Source of the DNA: Roseateles sp049532965
Lineage (GTDB): Bacteria > Pseudomonadota > Gammaproteobacteria > Burkholderiales > Burkholderiaceae_C
Reading direction: 5' to 3'
DNA: 64,000 nt
NCBI RefSeq assembly: GCF_049532965.1
Contig: NZ_CP186694.1
Location: 5,146,001 to 5,210,000 of the forward strand
The position numbers and the translations under genes are program-made. Below, piece after piece: positions 1 through 10,090 of this stretch; position 1 is the first letter of the stretch, and the number at the start of each line of letters is the position of its first letter. The notes under the pieces are model-generated. The model worked only from the letters and a program-made list of their open reading frames with translations, was not told the DNA's origin and searched no databases.

Positions 1-26
1 CCCATCTTTCTTAACACCACTTCCAT
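1..26 (-). CDS. AbrB/MazE-family antitoxin, N-terminal fragment (runs off window)
   Basis: Only the first nine codons are inside the window and they read MEVVLRKMG. Short antitoxins of the MazE/AbrB (SpoVT-AbrB swapped-hairpin) type typically begin in this way, with an RKMGNS or RWGNS stretch that forms the first strand of the DNA-binding fold. A GGAGG Shine-Dalgarno sequence lies about five bases before this ATG, and it decides this start over an in-frame ATG twelve bases upstream. A promoter-like sequence sits a little further upstream. If the reading is right, a MazF/PemK-type toxin gene should follow to the left. Nine residues are weak evidence, so this is a lead rather than a firm call. 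Confidence 0.35.
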
Positions 27-57
27 GACCACCTCCATCGCGTGCGCAGTGCCGCGC

Positions 58-88
58 ATTCTAGGCCGACGAGGGGATCGGATGTAAA
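58..88 (-). promoter_or_regulatory. putative sigma-70 promoter with small palindrome, for the edge antitoxin
   Basis: On the minus strand a TAGAAT -10 element (58-63) lies 18-19 bases after TTACAT/TTTACA (82-88). The flanking 82-102 region has ATGTA and TACAT ends, a small palindrome of the sort an autoregulating antitoxin would bind. The rest of 89-326 contains no gene that I can support. Confidence 0.35.
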
Positions 89-326
89 ACGAAGTTGTAC
101 ATTTCGCTGCGGCGCCAGGCGACAGCGAACAGTGGCCATTGGCACGTTCGCGCCGCCCGGTGTGCACCGGACGAGCGCTGATCTTCAGGATCGAAGGCAG
201 GCTTGGGAATCGCACGAAAGGCGGGATCGAAGAGGGGTACGCAGGCCCCCCCGTTGAGGGGCTGAGCGACACCGGTGCCGGGCCGGTCTCCGGCGCCGCC
301 CATGGTGCCGGCGCGGTTGTGCGGTT

Positions 327-2015
327 TCAATCGCTCAGGCAGCCGTGGGTCGCCATCTCCTCGGCGGCACGGACGAGGCACATCGCGGCGGCACCGGCCA
401 TCAGGCCATCACGCCATTGCCGCTCCCGCAGGACGCCGCCGATGCCTACCACCGGCACGCCCGCCATCCGGCACCACCAGCGCAATTGCGCCAGCCCCTG
501 CGGCAGCCAGGGCATCTCCTTGGTGACGGTGGCCCACAGCGGGCCGCAGGCGATGTAATCCGGCGCGACGCTGCGCGCCCGGCACAGTTCCCAAAGGCTG
601 TGGCTCGACATCCCCAGCCGCACGCCGCGCCGGTCGCGGCGGTCTTGCAACTCGGCGCGCTCCTCGCGGGCCAGGCTGCCCCAGTCCTCCTGGCCGAGGT
701 GAAGCGCGCGCGCGCCCTCGTCGAGCGCCAGCCGCCAGTGGTCATTGATCCACAGCGTGGATGTGCGTCCCGCCATGTCGCGCACCGCTTCGCGGATCGC
801 GGCGCGCAAGGGCTCCTCTCCGCTGGCCGGGTCGTGCTTGACCCTGAGCTGCACATGGGAGAACCGGCCGCTCATGGCCAGGGCGGCGACACGTTCGGAC
901 CGATCGGTGATCGCGTACAGACCGGTCGCGAAGGGCACCTCCTTGCGGGCTGAAGGCCACAGCACGTCGCGCCAGCGGCGCAGCGTCGCGCGGTCGGGCG
1001 CGACCTCGTCGCCGAAGCCCATCACCGGCAACGCACGCGCATCGTCAATGAATCGCCGGTCGGGTCGCAACGGGCCTGGCCCCTTGCCAGCCTCGTGCCC
1101 GTCGCGCAGCGCGGCCCAGGTCAGCATCTTCGCCAGGATCACCGCATCCGGCACGGGGAAGCCGCGCGCCAGTGCGGCCGCAGCGGCGGTCGCGAAGGTG
1201 CAGCCGGTGCCATGGTGATGTGGCGGCCCGCCGCTGGCGCCGGACAACCGGGGCAGCGCGATCCACCCGGTGGCCGCAGGGCTGTCGAGCCAGTCCAGCG
1301 CCAGCCCGTCGCATTGCGAGGCGTCATCGCCGCCGGTGATGCAGACTGCGGCGGCGCCCAGCGCTCGCAACCTCTCCGCCAGGAGCGGCACGGACAACCG
1401 GCCCGGCGCGACATCGAGCAGCCGCTCGGCCTCGCGCCGGTTCGGCGTCAGCAACGCCGCTTGCGGGATCAACTGATGGCGATAGGCGCCGAGCAGCGCC
1501 TCGTCGCAGAACGCCGCCCCGCCGGCGCTGGCCCCCAGCACCGGGTCGACGACCAACGCCGCGTCGCCGCGTTGCGCCATCAGTGCATCCACCGTTGCCG
1601 CACTGGCCAGCAGGCCCGTCTTCACGACGCGCGGCGGCAGGTCGGGACGGAGCGCGCTCAACTGCGCTCGCACCTGGCCGGCGGGCAGCGGGAAGACGGC
1701 CTCGACGCCGAGCGAATGCTGGGCCGTCACGGCGGCGACGACCGGGCACAGGTGCACGCCCATGGCGGCGGCGGCCCGCGTGTCCGCGCTCAGGCCGGCA
1801 CCGCCCCCGCTGTCCGTGCCCGCGACGCTCCAGATCACGGGCGGCGCCAGCTCGTCCGTCCACGGTGCCAGCGTGGGGAGATCCGGATCGATCGCCGGCG
1901 CCCACGGCGAGGGCAGGCTCGGATGAGGCACCAGCGGCGAGGGTACAGGGACCGCGGGGCCGGACGATGCATCACGGCGCTCGCCGTGCGCGCCGCGCTC
2001 GTGGAGACCGTTCAT
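327..2015 (-). CDS. thiDE: bifunctional HMP(-P) kinase / thiamine-phosphate synthase (ThiD-ThiE fusion)
   Basis: 562 aa. The N-terminal half is ThiD: the substrate loop GTDSGGGAG lies near residue 66, VVDPVLGASAGG follows, and the catalytic anion-hole motif HGTGCTFATA is near 285. It phosphorylates hydroxymethylpyrimidine twice. The C-terminal ~200 residues are ThiE, which joins HMP-PP to thiazole phosphate: GLYAITDRS, HVQLRVKH, LWINDHW, LHLGQEDW, the IACGPLWATVTKEMPW phosphate loop and VVGIGGV are all visible. The ATG overlaps the thiG stop as ATGA and follows GGGGGAG, so the long upstream extension of the frame, which overlaps thiG, is not used. A Pro-rich stretch of about 50 residues precedes the kinase domain. 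It is the last gene of the thi operon, so one polypeptide supplies both the pyrimidine-kinase and coupling steps. Confidence 0.93.
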   Translation of the reverse strand: MNGLHERGAHGERRDASSGPAVPVPSPLVPHPSLPSPWAPAIDPDLPTLAPWTDELAPPVIWSVAGTDSGGGAGLSADTRAAAAMGVHLCPVVAAVTAQHSLGVEAVFPLPAGQVRAQLSALRPDLPPRVVKTGLLASAATVDALMAQRGDAALVVDPVLGASAGGAAFCDEALLGAYRHQLIPQAALLTPNRREAERLLDVAPGRLSVPLLAERLRALGAAAVCITGGDDASQCDGLALDWLDSPAATGWIALPRLSGASGGPPHHHGTGCTFATAAAAALARGFPVPDAVILAKMLTWAALRDGHEAGKGPGPLRPDRRFIDDARALPVMGFGDEVAPDRATLRRWRDVLWPSARKEVPFATGLYAITDRSERVAALAMSGRFSHVQLRVKHDPASGEEPLRAAIREAVRDMAGRTSTLWINDHWRLALDEGARALHLGQEDWGSLAREERAELQDRRDRRGVRLGMSSHSLWELCRARSVAPDYIACGPLWATVTKEMPWLPQGLAQLRWWCRMAGVPVVGIGGVLRERQWRDGLMAGAAAMCLVRAAEEMATHGCLSD

Positions 2016-2830
2016 GGCTCCCCCAGGAGGAAAGCGTGCCCGCTGACGGGCGTGCTGGCCACGGCGAAGGCCTGCGGGGCCATCAAGCCGGCGCGGAATG
2101 CCCGTCGCCCCGCGCGCACCGCGTCGCCGAAGGCGCCCGCCATCGCAACGGGATCGCCGGCCTGGGCGACCGCGCTGTTGAGCAGCACCGCGTCGAAGCC
2201 GAGCTCCATCGCGCGCGCCGCTTGCGAAGGCGCTCCGAGGCCGGCATCGATGACCAGCACGGTGTCGGGCAGCCGCTCGCGCAGCGTGCGCAGGCCATGC
2301 AGGTTCAGCAGCCCTTGTCCCGAGCCGATCGGCGCGCCCCACGGCATCAGCAGCGGACAACCGGCGTCCAGCAGCCGGCGGCCGAGGATCAGATCCTCCG
2401 TGCAGTACGGGAAGACGACGAAACCCTCGCGCGCCAGTTCACCGGCGGCGGCGACCAGCTCGAAGGGATCCGGCTGCAGCGTGTGCTCGTCGCCGACGAC
2501 CTCCAGCTTGATCCACGGCGTGCCATAGAGCTCGCGGGCCATGTGGGCGAGCTGCACGGCCTCGCGGGCGCTGCGGCAGCCGGCGGTGTTGGGCAGCAGG
2601 CGTGCGCCCTGGTCGCGACCGGCGGCGAGCGCCTGCGCGAGCGCGCCGTTGTCGCCGGCCTGCAGCGTGCGTTTCAGGCCCACGGTGAGCACCTGGGAGC
2701 GCGAGGCGCGGATCGCGTCGCACAGCACCGCGGGGCTCGGGTAGCCGGCGGTGCCAAGAAAGAACCGGCTGTCGAGCGCGACGCCATCGATCAGCAATGG
2801 ATCGGAAGCGGCCCTGTCTGGAGCGGTCAT
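2012..2830 (-). CDS. thiG: thiazole synthase ThiG
   Basis: 272 aa, close to the usual 255-270. ThiG makes thiazole phosphate carboxylate from deoxyxylulose phosphate, dehydroglycine and the ThiS thiocarboxylate. Family features visible are FFLGTAGYPSP near the start, the Schiff-base lysine in PWIKLEV and the phosphate-binding stretch PWGAPIGSGQGL. It starts one base after the thiS stop and its own stop overlaps the thiDE start, indicating translational coupling. The neighbouring thiS and thiO supply its sulfur carrier and glycine imine, so the thiazole branch is complete here. Confidence 0.95.
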   Translation of the reverse strand: MTAPDRAASDPLLIDGVALDSRFFLGTAGYPSPAVLCDAIRASRSQVLTVGLKRTLQAGDNGALAQALAAGRDQGARLLPNTAGCRSAREAVQLAHMARELYGTPWIKLEVVGDEHTLQPDPFELVAAAGELAREGFVVFPYCTEDLILGRRLLDAGCPLLMPWGAPIGSGQGLLNLHGLRTLRERLPDTVLVIDAGLGAPSQAARAMELGFDAVLLNSAVAQAGDPVAMAGAFGDAVRAGRRAFRAGLMAPQAFAVASTPVSGHAFLLGEP

Positions 2831-2831
2831 C

Positions 2832-3050
2832 TCAGCCTCCCACGATCGGTTGGAAGAAGAGCACGACGTCGCCTTCGCGCAGCGCGGTGGCGGACCGTGC
2901 CTCGCGCGGCACGAAGCGGCCGTTCAAGGCCGTGGCGACAGCGGCGGGCTCGCGGCCTTCGCGCTCGAGCAACTGCGCGAGCGTGGCGCCCGCTGGCAAG
3001 GCCACGGCGCGGTCGTCGAGCCGCACGGTGATTGAGGTCATGGCAGTCAT
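2832..3050 (-). CDS. thiS: sulfur carrier protein ThiS
   Basis: 72 aa ubiquitin-like sulfur carrier ending in the diagnostic Gly-Gly (QPIVGG) that ThiF adenylates and that carries the thiocarboxylate to ThiG. The core TVRLDDRAVALPAGATLAQLL and LNGRFVPR match the beta-grasp family. The first ATG overlaps the thiO stop (ATGA); a second Met three codons later is a possible alternative. The same frame stays open far upstream across thiO, which is a GC-bias artefact. No thiF is in the window; a MoeB/ThiF elsewhere must serve it. Confidence 0.95.
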   Translation of the reverse strand: MTAMTSITVRLDDRAVALPAGATLAQLLEREGREPAAVATALNGRFVPREARSATALREGDVVLFFQPIVGG

Positions 3051-4171
3051 TGGGTGGTCTCCAGAGGACCCGCGGACGCGCCGGTGCTGGTGGCCCTCAG
3101 CGCGGCCAGGTCCGCGACGTCGGCCAGCCCCGCCTGGCCGAGCAGCCGCTCGACCAGCGCCGGCGCCAGCAGCCATCCATGGCGGTACAGGCCGTTGATG
3201 CGCAGCAGGCCGGGCTCGTGATGGGTGAAGGGGAGGTTGTCCGGCATCGCCGGCCGCAGGTGGCGGTCGAGCCGCACGATCCGTGCTTCCGACAGCGTCG
3301 GCAGCAGGCTCTGCGCGGCGGCCATCAGCTCGACCGCTGAGCGCAGCGACACCGGACTGCGGTCCTCGCTCTCGATCTCGCTGGCGCCGACGACCAGTTC
3401 CTCGTCCGAGCGCGGCACGAGGTACACGCGGTGCCGTGGATGAAGCAGCCGCGCCGGCCGCCGCAGGCCATGGCCCGGCAGCGACAACGTGACGATCTCG
3501 CCGCGCACGCCGCGCAGCGGCAGCGGCGGCCGGGCGCCGAGCCCGCGGGCGTCGATCGCCCAGTCGCCCCGCCAGCCACCGCCACCGGCGATGTGCAGCG
3601 CTCCCGGCAGCACCTGGTCGACGCGATGCGACCAGTGCCAGCGCGCGCCGCCCGTCGCAGCGCCCGCCATGCCGCCGGGGGCCTGGCTCGCGCCCTCGTG
3701 CAGGGCCGCCATTGCCGGCACAGGCGCGATCAGCCCTTCGCCCGGCAACAGCCAGCCGCGCAGCCCCGGTGCCAGCATCGGCTCCAGCGCGTGCAACGCG
3801 TCGGTGTCGAGCGGCTCGGCGCCGGGCATGCGCATCAGCGCGCGCTGTGCCGCGCCCAGGTCCGCGCGGTGCGCCAGCAGCAGGCCGCCGTGCGCGCGCA
3901 GCGGCACCGGCCGGGGCAGCGCCGCGACGATGCCCGGCCACAGCGCCAGCGAGCGCCAGCCCAGCGCGGCAATCTCGGCGCCGCCCTGTTCCTGCTCGGC
4001 GAGCGGGCTCAGCATGCCCGCGGCGCTGAAAGCGGCGGCACCGTGCGCGTCGAAACCGGGCGCAGGACCGGGCGACGCGTCGAAGACCTCGACGCGATGC
4101 CCGGCGCGCACCAGTGCCCAGGCGATCAACCGCCCGGCCAGCCCCGCGCCCGCGATGGCGATCGAGGCCAT
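3047..4171 (-). CDS. thiO: glycine oxidase ThiO (FAD-dependent)
   Basis: 374 aa FAD-dependent amine oxidase of the DAO fold. The N-terminus IAIAGAGLAGRLIAWALVRAGHRVEVFDA is a Rossmann FAD site (GxGxxG, with D at the end of strand 2). Further on are AAFSAAGMLSPLAE and a C-terminal INGLYRHGWLLAPAL, the substrate/FAD-closing segment of glycine oxidases. It oxidises glycine to the imine that ThiG consumes, so this aerobic bacterium uses ThiO rather than the radical-SAM ThiH. It begins three bases after the thiC stop and overlaps thiS by four. Confidence 0.92.
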   Translation of the reverse strand: MASIAIAGAGLAGRLIAWALVRAGHRVEVFDASPGPAPGFDAHGAAAFSAAGMLSPLAEQEQGGAEIAALGWRSLALWPGIVAALPRPVPLRAHGGLLLAHRADLGAAQRALMRMPGAEPLDTDALHALEPMLAPGLRGWLLPGEGLIAPVPAMAALHEGASQAPGGMAGAATGGARWHWSHRVDQVLPGALHIAGGGGWRGDWAIDARGLGARPPLPLRGVRGEIVTLSLPGHGLRRPARLLHPRHRVYLVPRSDEELVVGASEIESEDRSPVSLRSAVELMAAAQSLLPTLSEARIVRLDRHLRPAMPDNLPFTHHEPGLLRINGLYRHGWLLAPALVERLLGQAGLADVADLAALRATSTGASAGPLETTQ

Positions 4172-4174
4172 CGC

Positions 4175-6103
<1,929 letters not shown>

Positions 6104-6189
6104 CGGGGTCTCCGGTTGGGCGCCGGAGGCTGGACCGATGGGAACGGACGGGCGTTGGGGAAAAGGCCCTCGGGCGCGGGGCCGGGAGG

Positions 6190-6317
6190 GCGGGCTCTTC
6201 TTACGCCGGTACGAACCGGATCAAGTTCAGCGGGTCCACGGCTTCATCGCCATGTCTCAGCCCGTGCCGGTCGATGCCGCGTTGCCGCACATCGCCTGGC
6301 CCAGGGCACCCCGGAGC
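6190..6317 (-). promoter_or_regulatory. TPP riboswitch (THI element) of the thiC operon
   Basis: On the minus strand the conserved blocks occur in order: GGGGTGCCC (6304-6313 region), GCTGAGA about 50 bases later, ACCCGCTGAACTTGATC, the CCGGTTCGTACCGGCGTAAG pyrophosphate-helix region and the closing GAGC. These are the standard TPP aptamer elements, with an enlarged variable P3a stem between the first two. The aptamer ends about 90 bases before the thiC start. That interval holds the expression platform; no clear U-tract terminator is visible, so control may be at translation initiation. Confidence 0.92.
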
Positions 6318-6325
6318 AGGCGCGC

Positions 6326-6331
6326 AGTATA
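6326..6331 (-). promoter_or_regulatory. putative -10 box of the thiC operon promoter
   Basis: Minus-strand TATACT, whose predicted start point (about 6319) is right at the 5' edge of the TPP aptamer, as expected. No good -35 is seen at 17-18 bp. Confidence 0.45.
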
Positions 6332-6587
6332 GGCCCGGCGGCGGCCCGCCGCGGGTCCGTGAATTCCTCGACGCGGCGGCGCCGGCACATCGGCGCGGCG
6401 GCGGCGATTCCGGGCAAACCCCGAGCCCGTGTCACGCGAACGACTTCTTACACTGCGGCGCTTCAGCCGGGCGGAAAGATCGCGGAGCCTCACAGGGCTA
6501 CCGCGGCGATGGAGAACACCGGCGTCGTCTCCAGGCGAGAACACAGCGCGAGCCACAAGCCACACGCGCAACCGAGAGGGTGGAGTG

Positions 6588-7370
6588 ATGAGCAGCGGAA
6601 GTCATTGGAGCGTCCCGTCTCACGGCAGGACGCTGTGCCAGGTCTTGAGCCTGTCGTTGGCCTCGCTGGCCGTGTACGCGCAGACCGCCCCGGCGGCGCC
6701 GGCGGAAGCGAAGCCCGCGCTGAGCGATGTCGAACGCGCCAAGCGCGACGCCGACAAGGTCTTCCAGTGGATCAAGTTCCACGCCGAGAAGGGTGAGAAG
6801 AAGCCCGAGAAGCCGGACGCCAGGGCCGAGACGCCGCGCCCTGCGGCCAAGCCTGCCGCCGCGCCGGCACCGGTCGTGGCGCGCCGCCAGGAGCCCGAGC
6901 CCGTGAGCGAACGGGCCCCAGCGGCGCGTTCGCCCGCGCAGGAGCCCGTCGCCATGGCGGCGCCTGCGCCGGTGGCCCAGACGATCGCGCCGCCGGCTTC
7001 CTCGCCATCGCCGCTGTCCGAGACGCCGGCGCCTCAGGGGGTGTCCATGTCCGCCCCGGTGACTGCAGCGGCGGCTGGCAAGGCGCCTCCGCCTGAACCG
7101 GCACCCCTGGAGCCGGAGGACGTGCCGCTCAAGCTGGTTCGCAAGGTGGATCCGGAGTACCCGCGTTCGCTGCTGGCCCAGCAGCGTCAAGGTTCGGTGC
7201 TGGTGCAGTTCACGGTCCGGCCCGATGGCTCTGTCGATGCCGCACAGGCCACGCGGTCGCCGGATCGCAAGCTCAGCACGGCCGCGGTGAACGCGGTCCG
7301 GCAATGGCGCTTCGAGCCGATTCCGGCTCCGCGGCAGGTGAGCGTGGAGATCGGGTTCCAGGTCGAGTGA
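6588..7370 (+). CDS. TonB-family protein (energy transducer TonB-like)
   Basis: 260 aa. It has an N-terminal hydrophobic segment (about residues 16-30, ending AVYAQ, so either a membrane anchor or a cleavable signal), a long Pro/Ala/Lys/Glu-rich periplasm-spanning region (35-170), and a C-terminal TonB domain: LVRKVDPEYPRSLLAQQRQG, then GSVLVQFTVRPDGSV and AVRQWRFEPIPAPR. This domain order is that of TonB, which couples inner-membrane energy to outer-membrane receptors. No exbB/exbD or receptor is adjacent, and the anchor lacks an obvious SxxxH motif, so a stand-alone TonB-domain protein is also possible. The ATG at 6588 is chosen because GGTGGAG precedes it; the frame is open further upstream. 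It is transcribed divergently from the thiamine operon. Confidence 0.8.
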   Translation: MSSGSHWSVPSHGRTLCQVLSLSLASLAVYAQTAPAAPAEAKPALSDVERAKRDADKVFQWIKFHAEKGEKKPEKPDARAETPRPAAKPAAAPAPVVARRQEPEPVSERAPAARSPAQEPVAMAAPAPVAQTIAPPASSPSPLSETPAPQGVSMSAPVTAAAAGKAPPPEPAPLEPEDVPLKLVRKVDPEYPRSLLAQQRQGSVLVQFTVRPDGSVDAAQATRSPDRKLSTAAVNAVRQWRFEPIPAPRQVSVEIGFQVE

Positions 7371-7487
7371 TCGCAGGCGTTGCGCGCGCTCGGGATGCGC
7401 GTGGGTGGGACGACGTTTCCGCCTGAACCAGCGTTGAGGGAGGGCGACTGATCGGGTTTGCTGACCCGGGAGTCGCTCTTGTTTGCT

Positions 7488-10076
7488 ATGTCTCGTTCGA
7501 CGGTCGACTGTCCCATGCCTGGGGCCGTACAAACCGCATCCGATGCCGGCGCCCTCGGCAGTCAGAACCACTTCTACGACAACGTGTCATTGCCGCCGAG
7601 CGAGTTCAAGCTTTCGCCGGACTATGCGCTCGCGAAGGGGGAACTGTCGCAGCTCTTCGGGCAGTTGGGAGAGCAGTTGAAGCTCCATGCGAAGGGCGCT
7701 GCCGAAGCAATGACATGGGAGGCGGGTCGCTGGGCCGAGCCCGATCCGGATGCTGCAGACGAGGAGGCCCAGATGTTGGGCGCAGGCAAGCACCTGCTGC
7801 TGGAACTGCATCAAGCGCTGAAGACTGCCGAGCCAAACGCGTACGCTGCCGCCGGCGTTCATTTGCAGAAGCGCTTCGGAGCATTCGGCGACCGAGGCAC
7901 CTCGGGCGTCCACGTGGCGGGCGAAGCGCTCACCGCGGTCATCGTCGAGCGCAGCCCGGCCGATGCAGAGAGGCGTGAAAGTTGCGCGACGAAGGCCGTG
8001 AGTGAATGGGTCGCCACCCAACCTGAACTGCTGGACAGAGTCTGCATGCCTGTGGAGGCATACGTGGACTACCTGGGATTCAACTTCGATACGGACGGCA
8101 GCGTGTGCGACGCCCGCCACCAGCCCCAGTGGGACGGTGCGCAGAAGGTCAACGGTGCCTATCTCGCCGTCGCACGGGCGTTGGCGAAGGAGGGCTTCAA
8201 CGGGGAGGCGCCCGCCCGCCAGATCGCGTCGTGGACGAGCAATATCGAGTGGCTCCACCAGGGTCAGCCACTGGAGCAACGCATTGCCGCCGTGCGGAAA
8301 GGGCCGGTGTATTTCTTCCGGAAGAGCATGCCCATGCGAGATTTCCTCGAGGCCGGCGAGTTTAGGCAGGCAGTGAAAGAAGTCGGAACCTTGCTGGAAT
8401 GGCTCCAGCAATTGCTGGGAGATCGATCGGGGGGAGCGGAGATTGGCCCCGCAATCTGGCGATTCGCAGAGCTCTTTCGAGGCGACACACCGGAAGCGTC
8501 GCGCAAGCAGTGCCTGTTTCTGGATGAAGGCAAGCGGCTGCTTTTCGAGTTGTGCGTCCGGCTGGCGGACGCGAAGCCTCAGATGCGCGATTGTGTCGCT
8601 CGCTCATTGCATCGCGATCTGACGGCATCCGGCGGCGCTATGCCGGAGCCCGAGGATGTGCTGCAGAACGCCTTGAAAGCGCTCAATAGTTCGGCCCCCC
8701 GGGCTGCGCCCCGGGTCCGTTCGGGGAATGGCGAGGCCGCGCTGGCGACACCGGCGCGACGGGCTCCTTCGGCATCTGCACCCACATCCGCAGCGACCGG
8801 CGCGCACGTGGTGGCAACTCCGCAGGCCCCGGGGGGCGTGCGACGTTACGACGTCCAGCAGCGCATGACGCCCGAGGACCTGCAGAGCCGGTGTGATCAG
8901 GTGCGAAGCGCTCTCAACCAGCTGCTTCTCAAGGGCACGAACGACTCGCTGAAGCGTCGATTGACGGATTGGTGTGGCCATTTCGCGCGGCCCCCCGGGA
9001 TTCTTGGCGCCGAGGATCTGATGATGCTCGGTGGAGGGGTCCTGGTCCTCCGGAAGCTCATCGGCAAACTCGACCTTCTGGATGAGTACCCTCGCCAGAG
9101 CATCCTCGACACGCTTGAAGAGAATCTCCTCCGCTCGAGTAACGCCCGCCGGGACGCCGTCCGCTATTTCACTCAGGCATTGGTTCATGCGGAGTTCGAA
9201 CTTCTCAAGAGTACGGACCGCCCGGAGCTGTCAGCGCGTCTCGGTCGCTTCGAGAAGTGGGCCGAGCGTCAGCGCGAAACGGGCCGGCTCTCAAAAAAGA
9301 CTTTCGAACACGCGATGGGCGATCTGGGCTTCGTGATTTCAGACGTGGAGATCGACGGGCCGATATCACAGATGGATCCCATCCGGAAAAATGCGGCCTG
9401 GCGCGCCTGTCTCGGCGAGCCCGCCGACATGACCGCCGCGCATCCGCTCTTCGATGTCGACAACGCGGATCTGGCGGACGCATTGAGCCGGCTGGGCGAT
9501 CCCAACGGCCTGCTGCTGATGAGGGGCACAGACCACCTGGCGACGTTTGCCGACAAGTGGTTGGGGCAGGTGCCGCGCGGCGGCCAGAAGGACTTCGTCG
9601 GGAACCTCCAGTCGTTCGGCCTCGACGCGCTGAGGCTCGTCATCGATCGTCTGGAGCGCCGGCCGGACCGCTTGGAGGTGCAACGCATCCTTGATCAGTT
9701 GATGAAGCACTTGTCCGAGGACCAGGATCCTGCGGCCACCCTGGTTCATTACTCGCGCTATGAGGTGCCGCACGACGAGGCCTCGAGGCTGGAAAGCACT
9801 GACGAGGCGCGCCGGGCAGTGATCCGCAAGGCCGTTGAGCGCTCCGTTGCGCCGTTGCTCGAGGGGACGGACTCGGCGTTCCATCAGCAAGTGGTGGGCG
9901 AGGCCTGTGCAGGATTGCAGCAGTTGCTAGGGGTCCGATCGGCGCGGGGCGAGTCGTTCGATCCTGAGTTCGGCACCTGGTACGACACCTCCACGGCGTC
10001 TCTGTTGAGCCTCCACAAGCAGATCAGGGAGGCAGCCTCGGAACCGGCAGCGCCGAAGCCGAAGCCGGAGCCTTAA
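7488..10076 (+). CDS. unknown 862-aa protein with three degenerate ~85-aa alpha-helical repeats
   Basis: I do not recognise the family. The protein is soluble, without a signal peptide or membrane segment. Three stretches align by eye: about residues 48-130, 275-360 and 465-545. Each runs from an L-rich helix, through a W and F/aromatic position, to a G-(K/G)-x-LL-x-E/K-L helix and then R-x4-5-L-x3-L (for example GKHLLLELHQALK, GKRLLFELCVRLA, GGVLVLRKLIGKL). A Pro/Ala/Ser linker around 395-450 separates the first two units from the third. The C-terminus is Pro/Lys-rich (APKPKPEP). Start is uncertain: TTG at 7458, ATG 7488 or ATG 7515, none with a strong RBS. It converges on lysR with only 14 bases between. 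A secreted or effector-like protein is possible but nothing here proves it. Confidence 0.7.
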   Translation: MSRSTVDCPMPGAVQTASDAGALGSQNHFYDNVSLPPSEFKLSPDYALAKGELSQLFGQLGEQLKLHAKGAAEAMTWEAGRWAEPDPDAADEEAQMLGAGKHLLLELHQALKTAEPNAYAAAGVHLQKRFGAFGDRGTSGVHVAGEALTAVIVERSPADAERRESCATKAVSEWVATQPELLDRVCMPVEAYVDYLGFNFDTDGSVCDARHQPQWDGAQKVNGAYLAVARALAKEGFNGEAPARQIASWTSNIEWLHQGQPLEQRIAAVRKGPVYFFRKSMPMRDFLEAGEFRQAVKEVGTLLEWLQQLLGDRSGGAEIGPAIWRFAELFRGDTPEASRKQCLFLDEGKRLLFELCVRLADAKPQMRDCVARSLHRDLTASGGAMPEPEDVLQNALKALNSSAPRAAPRVRSGNGEAALATPARRAPSASAPTSAATGAHVVATPQAPGGVRRYDVQQRMTPEDLQSRCDQVRSALNQLLLKGTNDSLKRRLTDWCGHFARPPGILGAEDLMMLGGGVLVLRKLIGKLDLLDEYPRQSILDTLEENLLRSSNARRDAVRYFTQALVHAEFELLKSTDRPELSARLGRFEKWAERQRETGRLSKKTFEHAMGDLGFVISDVEIDGPISQMDPIRKNAAWRACLGEPADMTAAHPLFDVDNADLADALSRLGDPNGLLLMRGTDHLATFADKWLGQVPRGGQKDFVGNLQSFGLDALRLVIDRLERRPDRLEVQRILDQLMKHLSEDQDPAATLVHYSRYEVPHDEASRLESTDEARRAVIRKAVERSVAPLLEGTDSAFHQQVVGEACAGLQQLLGVRSARGESFDPEFGTWYDTSTASLLSLHKQIREAASEPAAPKPKPEP

Positions 10077-10090
10077 AGCCCCGCCTGAGC

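Noticed and set aside
6318..6587. Coding frames between the riboswitch and the TonB-like gene
   Set aside because: They continue from shadows of thiC or overlap the aptamer; no RBS, and the TonB-like domain start at 6588 has a good one.
7371..7490. PIP-box or hrp-box upstream of the large orphan proteins (also checked 12709-12878)
   Set aside because: TTCG-N16-TTCG or GGAACC-N16-CCAC patterns were not found with correct spacing, so a type III regulon link is unsupported.
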